Shown: piece after piece, positions 1 through 12,090 of the stretch
Layout of the letters: every line of letters begins with the position of its first letter
How positions within the stretch are numbered: the stretch's first letter is position 1
NCBI GenBank assembly: GCA_018894105.1
Contig: CM032126.1
Span: 9,513,001 to 9,577,000, forward strand
Reading direction: 5' to 3'
From: Jacaranda mimosifolia
Lineage: Eukaryota; Streptophyta; Magnoliopsida; Lamiales; Bignoniaceae
Length of the DNA: 64,000 nucleotides
Position numbers and translations under genes: made by a program
The notes under the pieces: model-generated
Told to the model about the DNA's origin: nothing
Database searches by the model: none
The model's input: the letters and a program-made list of their open reading frames with translations, nothing else

Positions 1-522
1 ATAAAAAAATAATTGTATCATTATGAAGAAGTCAAGAAGATAAGATTTTAAACTTCAATACAAATATATATACAGACTTGATCAGCATTTTCTTTGTTTC
101 ATGATTGATTTTGTTCTCCAGACCTTCTGAAGATAAATGGACAGCCACCTCGTTAGTAATCTTAAAGGCAAATCTTTTGGTGCATCACAAGCCACAATGG
201 AAGTTGAGGATAGCTCAGGAGCATATATCAATCACAGAGCAAAACTATCAGGACAATCACCATATTGCTATTGAAATTGATGTCCCATTTTTCTATATGT
301 TAAATTTTTTTTAATATTTTCTATATATCTATTTTTTTTAAAATAATTATTTAAAAAATAAATTCAAAATAAACTTTTTAAAATAAAAAATATTATATAA
401 TCTACAAATTTAAGAATAAACTTTGATAAGGTATAAAATTAATTTATTATTTTTTAAAATTAAATAATTAAAAAAATATTCATAATATAGAAAAATATAT
501 TTAATTAGTGAAACGGACACAA

Positions 523-553
523 CACCGCGCCTTGCGCGGTGCCTCTTCACTAG
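523..553 (+). mobile_element. Helitron 3' terminus
   Basis: A near-perfect GC-rich hairpin (523-530 pairing with 534-541, loop CTT) is followed 8 bases later by CTAG and then T. This is the standard 3' end of plant Helitrons: a short palindrome about 10 bases before CTRR, inserted before T. The surrounding DNA is strongly AT-rich, so the hairpin stands out. The body of the element would lie to the left and run out of the window. No Rep/helicase coding was seen in 1-520, so it is probably non-autonomous or truncated. Confidence 0.65.
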
Positions 554-814
554 TCAATATATATAGGTAAGAGTTATATACAACAAACTAGTGAATAATT
601 AAATTTTAAAATTTTGAAATTTAAAAAATTAATTATCATAATTAAATAAAAATTATTAAAATAAACTATAAAAATATAAAAAATATAAAATACAAAAATG
701 ACCAAATGCCAAATCACTCAAGCCTTGCTTCCTTTTACATCTCAATTTCGATTCCCTCCTCACAAGCCGCCTAGGTTCTCTCTCTTCTTCCTTTTTTTAT
801 TTTTATTTTCCTCC

Positions 815-1000
815 CACTGAAACGTTTTCGCCGGCGCGTCATCGCGGATACCTGCGGCGATAACGTTACAGGAGGCCTACTGGCCTTCGCAACGCCAAAA
901 CAAGGAGCTAGCAGCAGCTTGCCCCCCAACTGGCGAGACCAGCAGCTATCGGCCTCCACGTCATCGACGAGCCAGTTTCAGCTTGCCTCCCCACCCCTTT
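815..1000. other. GC-rich island, non-coding as far as seen
   Basis: A GC-rich block in AT-rich DNA, with repeated GGCCT and AGCAGC-type words. Its reverse complement loosely resembles the GC-rich heads of the direct repeats at 40128 and 42292. It may be a promoter or 5' UTR for the exons that follow or a fragment of that repeat. No convincing reading frame was seen. Confidence 0.3.
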
Positions 1001-1078
1001 TTAATAATTAATAAATTATAGTGATGTTTTATTTAATTGTGCAGATTTGAAATTTTGTATTTTTGGGCATTCTAAAAG

Positions 1079-1311
1079 GCTGTTGAAGAAACTGAGGTCC
1101 AGGAAAAGCTTAAGGTACTCAATTCTATTCGCTTTTGATGTATACGTTGAGTTATGCTGACTGAAATCATTTTGTTTTCTTTTCCTTTTCTTTTTTTTTC
1201 TTTTTTTTTGGGGGGGTTGGGAGGGTGTGTGCGTTAAGGATGAGCCACTGGTGGAGGATGTGAATGAAGATGAGGCTGACGATTCAGATGATGAGGATGA
1301 TGGTACACCAG
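1079..1311 (+). pseudogene. NAC-alpha-like 5' exon fragment (two exons)
   Basis: Two small exon-like blocks with proper splice junctions. 1079-1114 (AG before, GT after) reads AVEETEVQEKLK. 1239-1311 (after a T-rich tract ending in AG, followed by GT) reads DEPLVEDVNEDEADDSDDED and then DGTP. They join in phase 0. A short helical start followed by DEPLVED and an acidic run is typical of the N-terminus of the plant nascent polypeptide-associated complex alpha subunit, a ribosome-bound chaperone. The conserved NAC and UBA parts are absent before the VIP3-like exon at 2489, and no start codon was identified. I infer a truncated or captured 5' fragment. The family call rests on a short low-complexity match. 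Confidence 0.4.
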
Positions 1312-1560
1312 GTTTTTAAATTTTTTTTTTATCTTTATCATTTTTTCCATATTGGTGTATACACTATCTGCAAGTATATTCATGGGTTTTATTTTTCCTT
1401 TTTCTTGTTATATATTATTTTTTGTTTGAGGATTTGTGTTTGGTATGTAACGTGGGTTTTTTTCTTGGCTGTTGAATGCCAATTTGGTAGATGTAAACCT
1501 TTAGTGTGGTTGGCATAATGAGAAAGTTGTTCTCATTTGGAAGCATAATATCTTGTAAGA

Positions 1561-1634
1561 TTGGAGTGAGTTAGTCCTAATACAACACCCATTTGCTTTG
1601 GAGTGAGTTAGTCCTAATACAACACCCATTTGCT
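1561..1634. repeat. Perfect 37-bp tandem duplication
   Basis: A 37-base unit (1561-1597) is repeated exactly at 1598-1634 in otherwise unique non-coding DNA between the NAC-alpha-like and VIP3-like exons. The lack of any mismatch suggests a recent slippage event, or possibly an assembly artefact. Confidence 0.9.
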
Positions 1635-2488
1635 TCTGGTTAACGACAGTTTTAGTGTAGAGTCTGTAGTTGAATCTCTATATGCAAAAATTATTGTTTT
1701 GCATTGCAGATTGTTTTCAATTTTATTTCCCTTATAGAGACTTGGACAAACTTCTATGGTGAAGCTGGATTTCAATAATTATTTGTCGACATGAAACGGT
1801 TTTAACTAAAATTGGCTATTGTTTCTAAGCACCCGCCATCTGATGATCATGTACTAGTCTACTAGATTCTTTCTTTTTGATCCTCCTTGTATCCAACAAT
1901 TATGCTTCCTAGCATCCATAAATGGTTAATTTTGATTTCCGACTAGTTTATGGATGGATACTCATGTTGTTGGTATTCTTGTTAATGGATTTGGATATTT
2001 ATAAATGGATTATCCTAATAATTATACTAGGATTCGGATATATCTAAATTTGGTTAATATCTGGTGGATACGAATTCGAATGCTATTAAAAAATATCCAG
2101 ATACATATATACACACACACACATATGTAACAAATACTATGAACAATTTTAAACCAAAAAAAAAAAAAATTAAAGATGAAGCAAAAACTATCTTTAAACT
2201 CCAAAAGCCAGGGATCAAACTTAAGAGGTTAAAGTCCAGGGGGCCAATGAATTCTAGCCCTAATTTCTTCGCACAGAAACATGTCCACCGACTTGAAGAA
2301 GAAAAAGAAAAAAGAAAATCCTTAATCATAAATTGTTGCCCCAGCTCTTCTACATTTCACATACCCGTCTCAAGTTTTCACACCGTGTCACATTCTTACT
2401 GTCTTAGTAGATCTCTAGGCTCACTCCATACTCCATAGTTGCCACATTAGCTAGGGTTCTACGTCGAATCAACCCCCTTTCCGAAATA

Positions 2489-2827
2489 ATGAAACTAGCG
2501 CCATTGAACACCGTCCAGAACGCGCATGACGACTCGGTGTCGACGGCGGCGTGGGTGCCGCCGACAGAGGATTCTGGACCGCTGCTCTTGGCGGGGTCGC
2601 TTGATGAGACGGCGAGGCTGTGGAATCCGGATGGTCCTGAGAGGGTGCAGACGAACACCGGTCACTGCCTCAGCGTCGTGTCAATCGCGGCCCACCAATC
2701 CGGCAGAATCGCGGCGTCCGCTTCCATTGACAGCTTCATACGAGTCTTTGATGTCGCTACAAACAACACCATCGCCACTCTCGAGGCTCCATCCTCTGAA
2801 GTCTGGCAATTGCAATCCAATCCCCTG
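2489..2827 (+). pseudogene. VIP3: VIP3/SKI8-like WD40 first exon (truncated gene)
   Basis: An open 113-codon exon from ATG 2489 to a GT donor at 2828. It starts MKLAPLNTVQNAHDDSV and contains GSLDETARLWNPD (a WD40 blade end) followed by SASIDSFIRVFDVATNNTIA. This matches the start of plant VIP3, the WD40 subunit shared by the Paf1 transcription-elongation complex and the Ski exosome adaptor. A full protein is about 320 residues with seven blades; only about the first two are here. No further WD exon was recognised on either strand of the window. The exon is GC-rich and undamaged, so the truncation is recent, or later exons lie beyond a very large intron. A short 5' UTR-like stretch precedes it. 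Confidence 0.75.
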
Positions 2828-4016
2828 GTATTAGTTAATTTGATTATTTTATATGTATTTGCTCATGATTTTGTTGTGTTTTTTGTGCTGGGTGTCTGTA
2901 TGAACTATTTTTCACAGTTATGAAATATAATGGGCTGGAAATACAGGACCGAAAAATCATGCTTTGCTTGTTAGCATGGAATTGGTATTGGAATTTGTTG
3001 AAAATAAAATTAACTATTCTCTGGACCTATTATGTGTCAATTTTTCGAATCATAGGCTCCATTGTTTCTTTGGTGATTCAATTGAGGTTGAACATTTTAG
3101 TAGGGATTTTGCAAGCGGAATCTAAGCAATGAATTGACTACGGAAACAATTAAAATAAAAATCAAAGAAAATTTTGGACTTTACAGAATCATGCAAGTAG
3201 CACATCACCACTTGTCAGTCTAATAGAAAAATTTTCTAATCATCAGCCAATGCTGGACAAAACAAAAGACAAGGAAAAACACTTTATGTTCCCACGTAAA
3301 AATTCTTTAGCTGAAAACTTCTTATGTTGTGTTTACAGAAACTATGTGGTTTTTATAAGAACTGTGTATGGGAATAAGACAATTGACATAAAGTGAAGCT
3401 AAGAGAAGAATGTAAATATGCAGCAAAATGTTGGAAACATGCATATTGCTGGATGATTGGATGAATGGTCAAAAGAGCTTGTGCACTGTTTCAAGGTCCT
3501 ATTTGGTTAAGCCCTTAAGGATCCTCCTACTATGTGTCCGTAACGAAGAAATCAGTTTTGAGTGGGTTAACTGAGAATCCAATGCTGTAATTACCATAGT
3601 GATGGGAGTGGTCATCAGGGTGGGCACGTAACAAGTGTAAGAGGAGTGTTGCATCGAATGCAAATCTTGAGATGTGTCTTTCATCCGCGTTTTCTACTTT
3701 TTTTCCCCATTCCATTTTTTGGGTTTTGGGCCCAGTGGGAATGGATTAACTATGATGTACGGACACATATGTGGCAACATTGCAACTTTTAAAAATTTCA
3801 GAACAAAACACGGTGCCAAATAACCCTCTATTATATATAAATATATATATATTTTCTATTAGACAAATATTAATGTAAGCATATACATAATAGATAACAA
3901 ATTTGAAGCTATGTCAGTGCAAGTACATGGTAAAAGAAGTTCATGATGATGATTGAGTTGGAAGATTATTAGTGTGATTTGGAGACTATGTATTCTAGAA
4001 AAGAGAAAAAAGTATT
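2828..4016. other. Non-coding interval before the duplication breakpoint
   Basis: AT-rich, with no exon recognised. A stretch near 3494-3832 begins GTCCTATTTGG and ends with CCAAATAACCC, and contains a related inverted ACGGACACAT/ATGTGTCCGT pair, so it may be an old foldback MITE. No clear target duplication was found. The last 60 bases are unrelated to RRP36, which places the duplication boundary at about 4017. Confidence 0.35.
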
Positions 4017-4375
4017 CACTTGTAATTTTGCGGTGCTTATGTTACTAACTGTGATGTCTAAGCTGGTTTATTAAAGAATAATGTGTCATGCTATGATATG
4101 TACAATTTTTTCTCATGATATAGTTTTGTGTGGTTGATTTAGTTAATACTCTGAAACTATAAAGAGATATAACTTTATTATGAGAATACACTTCCTACTG
4201 AAAGAGTGGTAACTTTCAGCATTGAAATGCTTTCTTAACATGCTTTTGTGCAATCTTGTACTTATGTTGATCAAGGTGTTGGCATCTGTAGGAATTTAAG
4301 GAACGAATGAAGAAAGCAAATGATCCAGAAGTCATAAATGAACTTAAGGATTGGATAGCTTGGATCAATCTTATT
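4017..4375 (+). pseudogene. RRP36 fragment (exons 5-6 region)
   Basis: Homologous to intron 4 through exon 6 of the RRP36 gene at 13480-16170. The exon-5 region (around 4160-4205) has lost its acceptor and its GTTCAAG start. The exon-6 region at about 4291-4366 reads EFKERMKKANDPEVINELKD, then WIAWIN where the intact copy has QIAQI. No other coding exon of this copy is attached, so it is a relic inside the duplicated block. Confidence 0.85.
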
Positions 4376-4439
4376 AATGTTTATATTTTAAAGGTTCATT
4401 TACAATTATTTACATATGTCACATGCAAGTTGCTAGTGG

Positions 4440-4870
4440 TCAATTCCCCTTTCTAAATTTTTTCACACTTTTGTCACATGCAAGTATAAGGTTCAGAAAA
4501 AATATACTAGGGAAAAATTTTGGAATTGAGTCTAAACCGTATAAAGATGAACGAAAAACTGGGTTTAAAAATTGAACCTTGGTGCCACTATCCAAAGAAA
4601 TTGGGTCTACCAAGCCTGGAATAAAAATCCTTCTTACACAAATCCTTACCAAAAACATCATCTTTCTCGAATACCCTATCATAATATCTCCATAATTTAA
4701 AGACAGCTTGGATTCCCAAACAAAATCTTTAGACAACGCCCCCTGAAAGCCATGTTCAACATTGCCATCCGATAAATCTGCGGCGGGTCTAAGTACACTA
4801 GCACCGATGCCACACAGCTCTCAAGCAAGTCCCCCAGCTTGATCTCCCTAAATGAAGATGATGAGCTCAT
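4440..4870 (-). pseudogene. F-box/PP2-A-like protein, 5' exons (broken)
   Basis: Reading leftward from ATG 4870: MSSSSSFREIKLGDL, then ESCVASVLVYLDPPQIYRMA and MLNMAFRG, the F-box of the plant PP2-A family (PP2-A13/A14-like; SCF ubiquitin-ligase adaptors with a lectin-like PP2 domain). After AFRG a G-run has lost one base, so the next part, SKDFVWESKL (continuing to about 4480), is in another frame. The middle region is divergent and no PP2 domain follows here. The matching C-terminal exon exists only at 34492-34925. Duplicate of 46250-46640. Confidence 0.8.
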
Positions 4871-5349
4871 TTCAAAGAACCAAGGTAAGGAGTTTTTTTC
4901 CTGATGGGGAATTGGAAAACAAAAATATTGAAGACGGGTGGTTTTGTATATATATGTAGGTATAGGTATAGATATATTGAGAGAAAATGAGGAAGGAGGA
5001 AAGCTAGTTGGACTGTATATATACACATATAATAGGTAGGAGCTGGATGCATGCATATGGGTGCCGATGTATGTGTCCTTGCTCTTTTTTTTTTTTTTAG
5101 GTTCTTTTTGCTCCCTCTGTATGTGTTTGTGTGTGTGGAAGTTGTTTTGATCGTGAATGAAAAATAGATTAAGGATTAACTAAATATAGAATTTTTGTTT
5201 GACTGTAATGTTGATAAATGTTGGACCCGTGTCCAAATATCAATTTCCCCCCCATTGTTTGATAATTTTCTTCGGCAAACTTCCATGTTTCAATAGGCTT
5301 TTTTTTTATTTTTTTTATTGCAACCTTTTGTTAGTTCTTATTTCCAAAT

Positions 5350-5500
5350 TAAATGGATTAATCCAAAATCAACTTAATCTTTTTTTTTTCTTTAGGCCAA
5401 ATTTGAATCCAACTCAAACCCATAAACATCAAACTCAATTTTTTTTTTTAAATTGGTCAATGATCGAATGGTTGGGTTGGGTTGAATCTCCACGCCCTCA
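5350..5500. repeat. Old hAT/MITE-like block upstream of RRP36 exon 1
   Basis: A pyrimidine-rich segment with ACTCAAACCCATAAAC and GGTTGGGTTGGGTTGAATC motifs. Related blocks lie upstream of the RRP36 5' copies at about 43625-43846 and 47105-47265. The 43625 copy is longest and begins with a GGGTTATTGGG-type motif, so the ends are roughly inverted. The position is the same relative to RRP36 in all three, so it was present before that 5' region multiplied. Confidence 0.4.
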
Positions 5501-5792
5501 AGCCTACACGGCTCGCAAGCGTTAGGCCATCAGTCCCTTGAGGTTCTCCAAATATTTGGATCCTGAGCTGAAAGCAACCACTGTTTTGGTCTATTGCGAG
5601 GAAGTGCACATCCTCGCCGTTAATTTTCAAAAGGATTTAGCATAGGTTAACAACTTTTGATTTTGTCAGATATCCAATCTCTACTGAGTTGTTTTAGTTG
5701 AAATAAGACAACATTGATTGTAAATAAAAATCCTACCTGTGGCTGTTTCAGTTTTAGAGTAAACATTTGGTCTTGTTCTCCCAAGAATTCAA

Positions 5793-6207
5793 ATGAAGAA
5801 ACCCAAGCCCACAATCGCAACTTCTAGTAAAATTAGATTTGCCGACAACGATGACCATGAATTTTCCTCCAAAGAAATGAGTACTCTGCCGCTAATACTT
5901 TTACGTTTTGAGATGGTTTAGTTATGTTGTTTGTGTATCTATGGTGTTGTTTCTGTTATGTTGATGCTAATTTATGTTTGTTGTTAATATATTTTGCCTT
6001 CAAGTTATTTTTTTTCTTTTTATTATTTGTGATCAATATAATTGGTTATTTGCTTATTCAATGTACATGGTGAAAATCCTATGAGACATTGGATGTCTAT
6101 TTCTCTGTGTGTTGACTTAAAATTTTGCGTACTTAGGGGGATGAAAAAGAGCGTGAGATTGCCGAGGTGACATTTGAGGAGTTGCGGAGAGCAAGGTCTA
6201 ATAGATG
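5793..6207 (+). pseudogene. RRP36 5' fragment (exon 1 and start of exon 2)
   Basis: ATG 5793 opens a lysine-rich start, MKKPKPTIATSSKIRFADND and then DHEFSSKEM, the expected acidic/basic N-terminus of RRP36. Exon 2 begins at 6137 after TTAG and reads GDEKEREIAEVTFEELRRAR, then SNR and a stop (6205-6207), where homology to RRP36 ends abruptly. A good exon-1 donor in phase 0 is not evident (GTTTAG after FEM is possible). This is the best preserved exon 1 in the window, with its 47562 duplicate, but it is cut off from the remaining exons by about 7.3 kb of retroelement and LYAR sequence. Confidence 0.8.
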
Positions 6208-7684
6208 AAATAAAGTATCCAGACTACCCATTGAGTGGTGGGAGGCAGCTGGTGCTTTTGGTTTACGTGGTACTGCGAGTTTCAAAACTCTTAAGTTGGA
6301 AGGGGATTTGTCTTAAGAATGTAGGACAAATTTTAATTTTGAGTGAAATAAAATTTGCTGGACATTTTTATGTATAGATGGAATAAAGGATCTAGAATAC
6401 ACATTGTATTAGATAAAATAGTATTACATGTAACTATGTATGCTATAGTATTTAAAATCATGTGTCACCCGAACTCAAGTAATAACTTAAAAGTCTTATA
6501 TCAATTTTTAAATCACTCACTTTTGTCATGAAGAGCTCTCATGATGAGGTGCTCATATTTATAAGAATAAAGTTTCAAAATAATATATTGCAGGATACGT
6601 GCCTTTCATATTTAACAATGAATTTGCACATCATTAAATGATGCCATTGTGGGAGTGACAACTATGTATCTATTTTCAAACACCTTAATTGTGGGATATT
6701 TGATGATACCTATTCATGTTTTACATTGAAGTAGTGAAAACTTTGAGCCAATTTATAAGTTGTTTCCTTGTTTCACTCATTGAGACATCTTTTATAAAGA
6801 CAAAACTCTTTATCACGTCTGTCGGTGGAATAATATCTTGCAACTAGAATTTTATATATTTAACAATAGTTATCTTTCATGTTCAGTATGGATTTGACAT
6901 TAATTTATTAATTCAAGTGCAAATTAAGAAATCAATCTTAAATTTTCAAATGTTCAAATTTTAAAAGTCAAGACATCACACCAGAAAATGAGGAGTTGCA
7001 TTTGAATTTATACATTTTAGGTTAACTGTATATTAATCTCTCTAACTTACCTTTGCATTTTGTTGTTTATTATTTATTATAATGAAATATATTTATACAA
7101 TATAAAAATAGAATTTATTAGAAGGTCTCAAGACCATTATATACACATATATATATATTCATGCATACGAGGTATGATGAACATGGGTATTATTTAATTG
7201 TAGTTAATGATGGTTCGGTCGCTTCATTTGATGTTCCGTTAATTTTTAAAAATGGCTATCCAAGAATGTCATTTTGGTTGCATCACCACATAGTGTTTGG
7301 CCACTGCATATTCAATTAATCAATCAATTTAAATGTGGGCATGAATTTATAATTATTGTTGGGCTTCTAGTTATACATGGAATTGCATATATTGCAGTTG
7401 CAATACTATTACTTTTATCTAAAAAGGTAAATAACAATAAATGGATGATGTTTAATTAAATAAATTAGTCATAGAAATTGCATTGAAGTTGTTATACTAT
7501 TTCCCAGGGATAAATAACAAGAAATGGCCTGCCCCTCATAGCCAACAAAAAAAATTAGTTTCACTCATAACTTCATTCAAGTAATAAAGTTAAAATGTAA
7601 AAATTCTATAATTAAAAATTTTGAATTCAAACTCCATGGAAGGAGTTGGTATTGGTCCATATTTATATTTTTTTTTCTTATTAA

Positions 7685-7716
<32 letters not shown>

Positions 7717-8911
7717 GAAGAAAGAGAGAATATTTGTTTTGTTATATAGTTATTTCTTATATTTAATTAGTTTTTAACACATTGATATACTAGGTAAACA
7801 ATATAAAATGATAAATGAATAAATGAAGTGGACTTCTCACTACATTTCCAAAAATTGAAGACATATTGTATCAACAGAAATACAATGAACATTCTCTTAG
7901 TAGGGAGAGTTCAACTAGCATTGCCTTGGTGGTGATTGGAAATTGGTTCAATATCTTAATTTCACATCTGATACATACATATATATATGTAATGTTTGTA
8001 GTTGTTTGAGAAGAAAATTGTAAATGTAAGCTATATTAAAGCAAGGAATGTTGATTTCCACATGATATCAAAAGTGGAAATAAAAGCCACATTAATTAAG
8101 CCATATTACAATGAGGGGCTAAAATCAATTAAAATGATTAGAAATATGTAAAGTGTCATGTGTTTGACACAAATCAAGAGTTTAGAACTCTCCTTTAAAA
8201 AGAATGAGTGATTATTTGATTTAAATTACTTATCTTTATTACATAGGAAAATGTATTGTTTTTGAAAAACTTGTGATAAGCTTTATGGATTTTACTTGAT
8301 ATCATATTCTGAAATAATGAAATCAAAAATTAATTATCTTTATCAGGTTATTTAATTCGTATGAAATGGCGAGAATAATGCCAATGAAATAACTTTGTGC
8401 ATTGTTATAAGTGAGACTCATATAAAATATTGTTATGATACAATTTCTCACAATTTGATGTGAAATATTTTATAAATATATTTTTTCATTTTTCTACTTA
8501 TTAAGATAGAAATTTCAAAGTGGTAGACCAATATAGTACAAGCTACTTCTAAATTAAAGGGTGTCTAATTGAACACCAATTTTATGATTGGAGCATTTGT
8601 GACCTTTTCCCATAGGATAACATAACACACCTTTGCATCATTCCAACTTAATCTATAGAAAATATATAAAAGGACTTCTTCTACCTATTTGATATGTTGA
8701 ATCACCACTGTAGTAATATTTGAATTCATCATTGCCTATCTTTGTGTTGCAACAAGAATGAAGTATCAGTTCACAATCATACACCTACTCTTTTTTCCTT
8801 TTATTTTAAGAAGCATTCTCCCTCAAGATGATGCCATTTCGACTTGACCAAATGGCATTTCTTTAGTTCAATTAAGGCTGCACTTGTTTAAATAAAATTA
8901 AGGCCAAAAAA
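6208..8911. other. AT-rich DNA of unclear origin inside duplication copy 1
   Basis: No gene recognised. A short open stretch at 7161-7319 (YDEHGYYLIVVNDGSVASFD, continuing to HHIVFGHCIFN) is kept in copy 2 with few changes and is followed in the next frame by a hydrophobic stretch (IIIVGLLVIHGIAYIAVAIL). It could be a fragment of a membrane-protein gene or of a transposon, but I cannot name it. Microsatellite (TA)n(GA)n lies at about 7687-7716. Confidence 0.4.
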
Positions 8912-9268
8912 TGTTACTTAAGGTAGTAGGACAAGATCGTTTTACTGATGAATCCAGTAACAATTTTTGTTTAGCTTAACAGCACCATGTGATATTCTCT
9001 CATGCATGTTTTTCAGGTTGTTTGTTAGCTAAATAGGATTTGTTAGGAAATGCTCATTAAATAGAAGGTGTTCAACTCTATAAGCCTAGTTTTGCAAAAG
9101 ATTGATAAAATTCAATTTCAATTCTCCTTCTTATCCATTTGATTTACCCCTTTTCCCCACAATCCAACAAAATCAAGTAAATTCCATCCATAAGATTAGG
9201 TTAATCCACCTTGGGCATTTTTCTTGCTAATTTGGTAGCTGTTTGTTGAAGCCTGGTCAAGTGTTACA
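8912..9268 (+). repeat. Putative 5' LTR of degenerate Ty3/gypsy element (copy 1)
   Basis: Begins TGTTAC and ends GTTACA (6-bp inverted ends, TG...CA). Two bases later comes TGGTATCCAGA (9271-9281), close to the usual plant tRNA-iMet primer-binding site TGGTATCAGA. The CCHC, protease and reverse-transcriptase remains follow in the same orientation. No matching 3' LTR was seen, so the element is truncated. The left end is inferred from the TG/CA rule only. Confidence 0.55.
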
Positions 9269-12090
9269 ATTGGTATCCAGATTTATCTTCTACACACTAG
9301 CATTCTATAATGGTGAATTGAACAATAACAATCCGACTAAAATCCTAGAGCAACGAGTGGCAGAGCTCAAGGATAGTAACATACTTTTGGTGAATGGGCA
9401 ACAAGAACTAAGGCAACAACTGGAGAATATCACTAAAAAGTTGGCGGAAATGATGATTAGTAGCAATGGTAAATAATCGGCCATAATGACCTTTTCTCCA
9501 TCTTAGCTAAGCTTTAGACCTATGAACAATGATGGCATAACTTTGTCATCACCCAGTACCAGAACCCAAACACCAACCTCAAAACCACAAAAGTTGATTT
9601 TTCTAAGTTAAGTGGAGACAACCTTAGTAAATGGATAAGAGAGTGCCATGTTTAACCTCATGAATGATTATGATAAGATCCTATTAGCTACTATGCACAT
9701 GGAGACTTGGTTGATAATTGGTGTTTAGACTATGTAGAAGGGAGAGAGGACATGCATTAGGATAAATTCACTCAAAAGGTCATAAATAGGTTCTTTTCCA
9801 GACAGGAGATAGTGTTGTGGGTCAATTTAATAAACTAAAACAACAATCTAGTCTTACTGAGCATGTTCTCAAGTTGGAGAAGTTGGGGGCTTTTTTGCTT
9901 AATATGAATAGGAGTTTATTGCAAAATACTTTATTCATAGCTTCATAAATAGACCGAAAAAAGAACTAGGTTAGATGGTTGAGATGTTTAATCTAACCTC
10001 ATTGTCTGATGCTATTCTCATTGCCAAGAAATGAGAAATCTTCCTTAAAACATTGAGCAAGATGTCATGGACTTGTTTCTTACACGTTTTCATACGACAT
10101 TTAGCCTCTCATTGTCCCTTGTGACACTAGTTGAATTAGCCTCCCATCAAAGTGTTTACTGTATAAAGGGAGTAAGCTAGAATTTCTAGAGAGAGAAAGA
10201 GCTAGAGAGAGATACTCTTGAAGAATTTCTATTACTTTCCTTGAACTTAGATTCTAGCTTAGTTTCTTGGATAGTTACAAATAAAGTCCTACCACCTATT
10301 CATACTATCCACCCCTTGAATGGACGATGGACATATATTCAATCTAACAGTTTATCTTACACCTCTAGAATGTTCTTTAGACTAGATTGTTCTAGAATTC
10401 TACTATAAAAATTTCTTTACAGATATGCAAGCGTATACAACATTCTATAATTCTCTAGAATGCTCCTTGACCTCCGCCTCTTTGTTACTTCATGATTTCT
10501 AGCCGAGAATTGACAAAGAGGACAAACTAGAAACTAGGTATTGTAAAATTAAAGAACTAGAAAAATGACACTAATCTCACAAAGAATGACTTATAGAAAT
10601 CCATCAAGTATCAACTAATTAAGAACCTTGCTTTTAAGGAGATGGAAACTATAAAAAAAGAAGGGCTATGTTTTAATTGTGATGAAGTGTATCATATAGG
10701 TCACAATTGTAAAAGGCTATTTATAATACTTGGAGAAGAGGGAAGACAGCTTGAGCCTGAAATGGAAGAGGAGACGAAGCCACTGCCAATTTTTGTAAGC
10801 ATTTTAAATAGGCAAATTCATCCAGATACGATTTAGTTAGTTAGAAAAGTCAGGAACCATAGCATCGCCATTCTAATAAATAGGGGCAGTACTCACAACT
10901 TTCTAGATCCAAGCACAACCAAGTAGCTTGGTTGTGAGATTGAGCACATAAACACTATGAGAATTATAATAGCTGACGGTGGAGTGATTGATTGTAACTC
11001 TAACTCCTTAGTTCAGTTGGAAAATAAGAGGGCATAAATTTAGTATCAGTGTGAGCCTCTTGGGGCTAGGAGGTTGTGATATGGTTCTATGAGTGGATGT
11101 CCTCAGAGGAATAAGATCAGTAACGTTGATAAGTTGAGCACTCAGCTCAAAAGGGGCAATAGGAAGATCACACTACAAAGCTCTTCTTGTAAGGTATCTT
11201 TAAGAATGATATCAGGGAAGAACTTGCATAATATGCTCAAAAAGAAAAAGGCCCTAGTCATTTAGTTGTTTGTTTATGATCTCTGCTATGAAAGAGTTAG
11301 AAAAATGTGCAAGTATCAAGGAAATCTCACCATTATTGAGCAAGTATCAACATCTTTTTGTGGAGCCAAATACCTTACCTCCCTTTAGGAGTCATGACCA
11401 TAGGATTCAACTCAAACCTACATTAAGCCCTTTACACAACACACATAGATTCACTATAGATAGAGTTGAGATAGAGAGGTTAGTTGCTGAAATGTTGAAG
11501 TAGGGAACAATCTAGCCAAGTAATAGCCCATTTTCCACTCCGCTAATCTTAGTTAAGAGAAAATATAGGCCCTAAATTATGGACTGTATGAAGCTCGATT
11601 CATTCATAGTTAGGGACAACTTTCCTATTTCTTTGATATATGATCTACTAGATGAACTAGGAGGGGGAACTGTCTTCTCTAAGATTAACTTGAGAGTTAG
11701 TTATCTTCAAAATCAGAATGCATCCCCAGGACATCCCTATGGCAGCTTTTGAAACCTCCATAGGTCCATGTGAGTTTTGAGTGATGCCATTTAGGCTTGT
11801 TAATGCTGTAGCTAGCTTTTAATCACTCACGAACAATATCTTTTGGAAAAAATTGAGAGATTTTGTGTTGGAGTTTTTTTATTTTTTATTTTTTATTTTT
11901 ATGACACTCTGGTATATAGCAAGGCAGTTGAAGATTATCAAAAATACGTGAGCTTGTGTTCAAAACATTGGCTTAGAATCAACTTTATGTTAAGGCCTCT
12001 AAGTGCTCATTTGGGCAAAAGCAAGATTGATTATCTGGGTCATATCATTAGCTCCAAAAGTGTGGAAGTCGATCTTGAGAAAATTTGACT
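9269..12090 (+). pseudogene. Degenerate Ty3/gypsy gag-pol (copy 1)
   Basis: Broken coding remains in element order. A gag region contains the coiled-coil-like LEQRVAELKDSNILLVNGQQ (from 9340). A CCHC zinc knuckle CFNCDEVYHIGHNC follows at about 10669-10710. A protease-like ILINRGSTHNFLD (about 10875) has the catalytic D replaced by N. Reverse-transcriptase motifs follow: KYQHLFVEPNTLPPFRSHDH (11340), FPISLIYDLLDELGGGTVFS (about 11620), YDTLVYSKAVEDYQKY and KSKIDYLGHIISSKS (11900-12070). Many stops and frameshifts are present. A stretch at about 10120-10620, between gag and the zinc knuckle, has no coding match but has TATA- and AATAAA-like signals, and may be a foreign LTR fragment. RNase H and integrase are missing. 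Confidence 0.85.

Noticed and set aside
6174..6377. 67-codon frame possibly related to a LINE or reverse transcriptase (KTLKLEGDLS-like in another frame)
   Set aside because: The resemblance is only a few residues with frame changes; too weak to annotate as a LINE.
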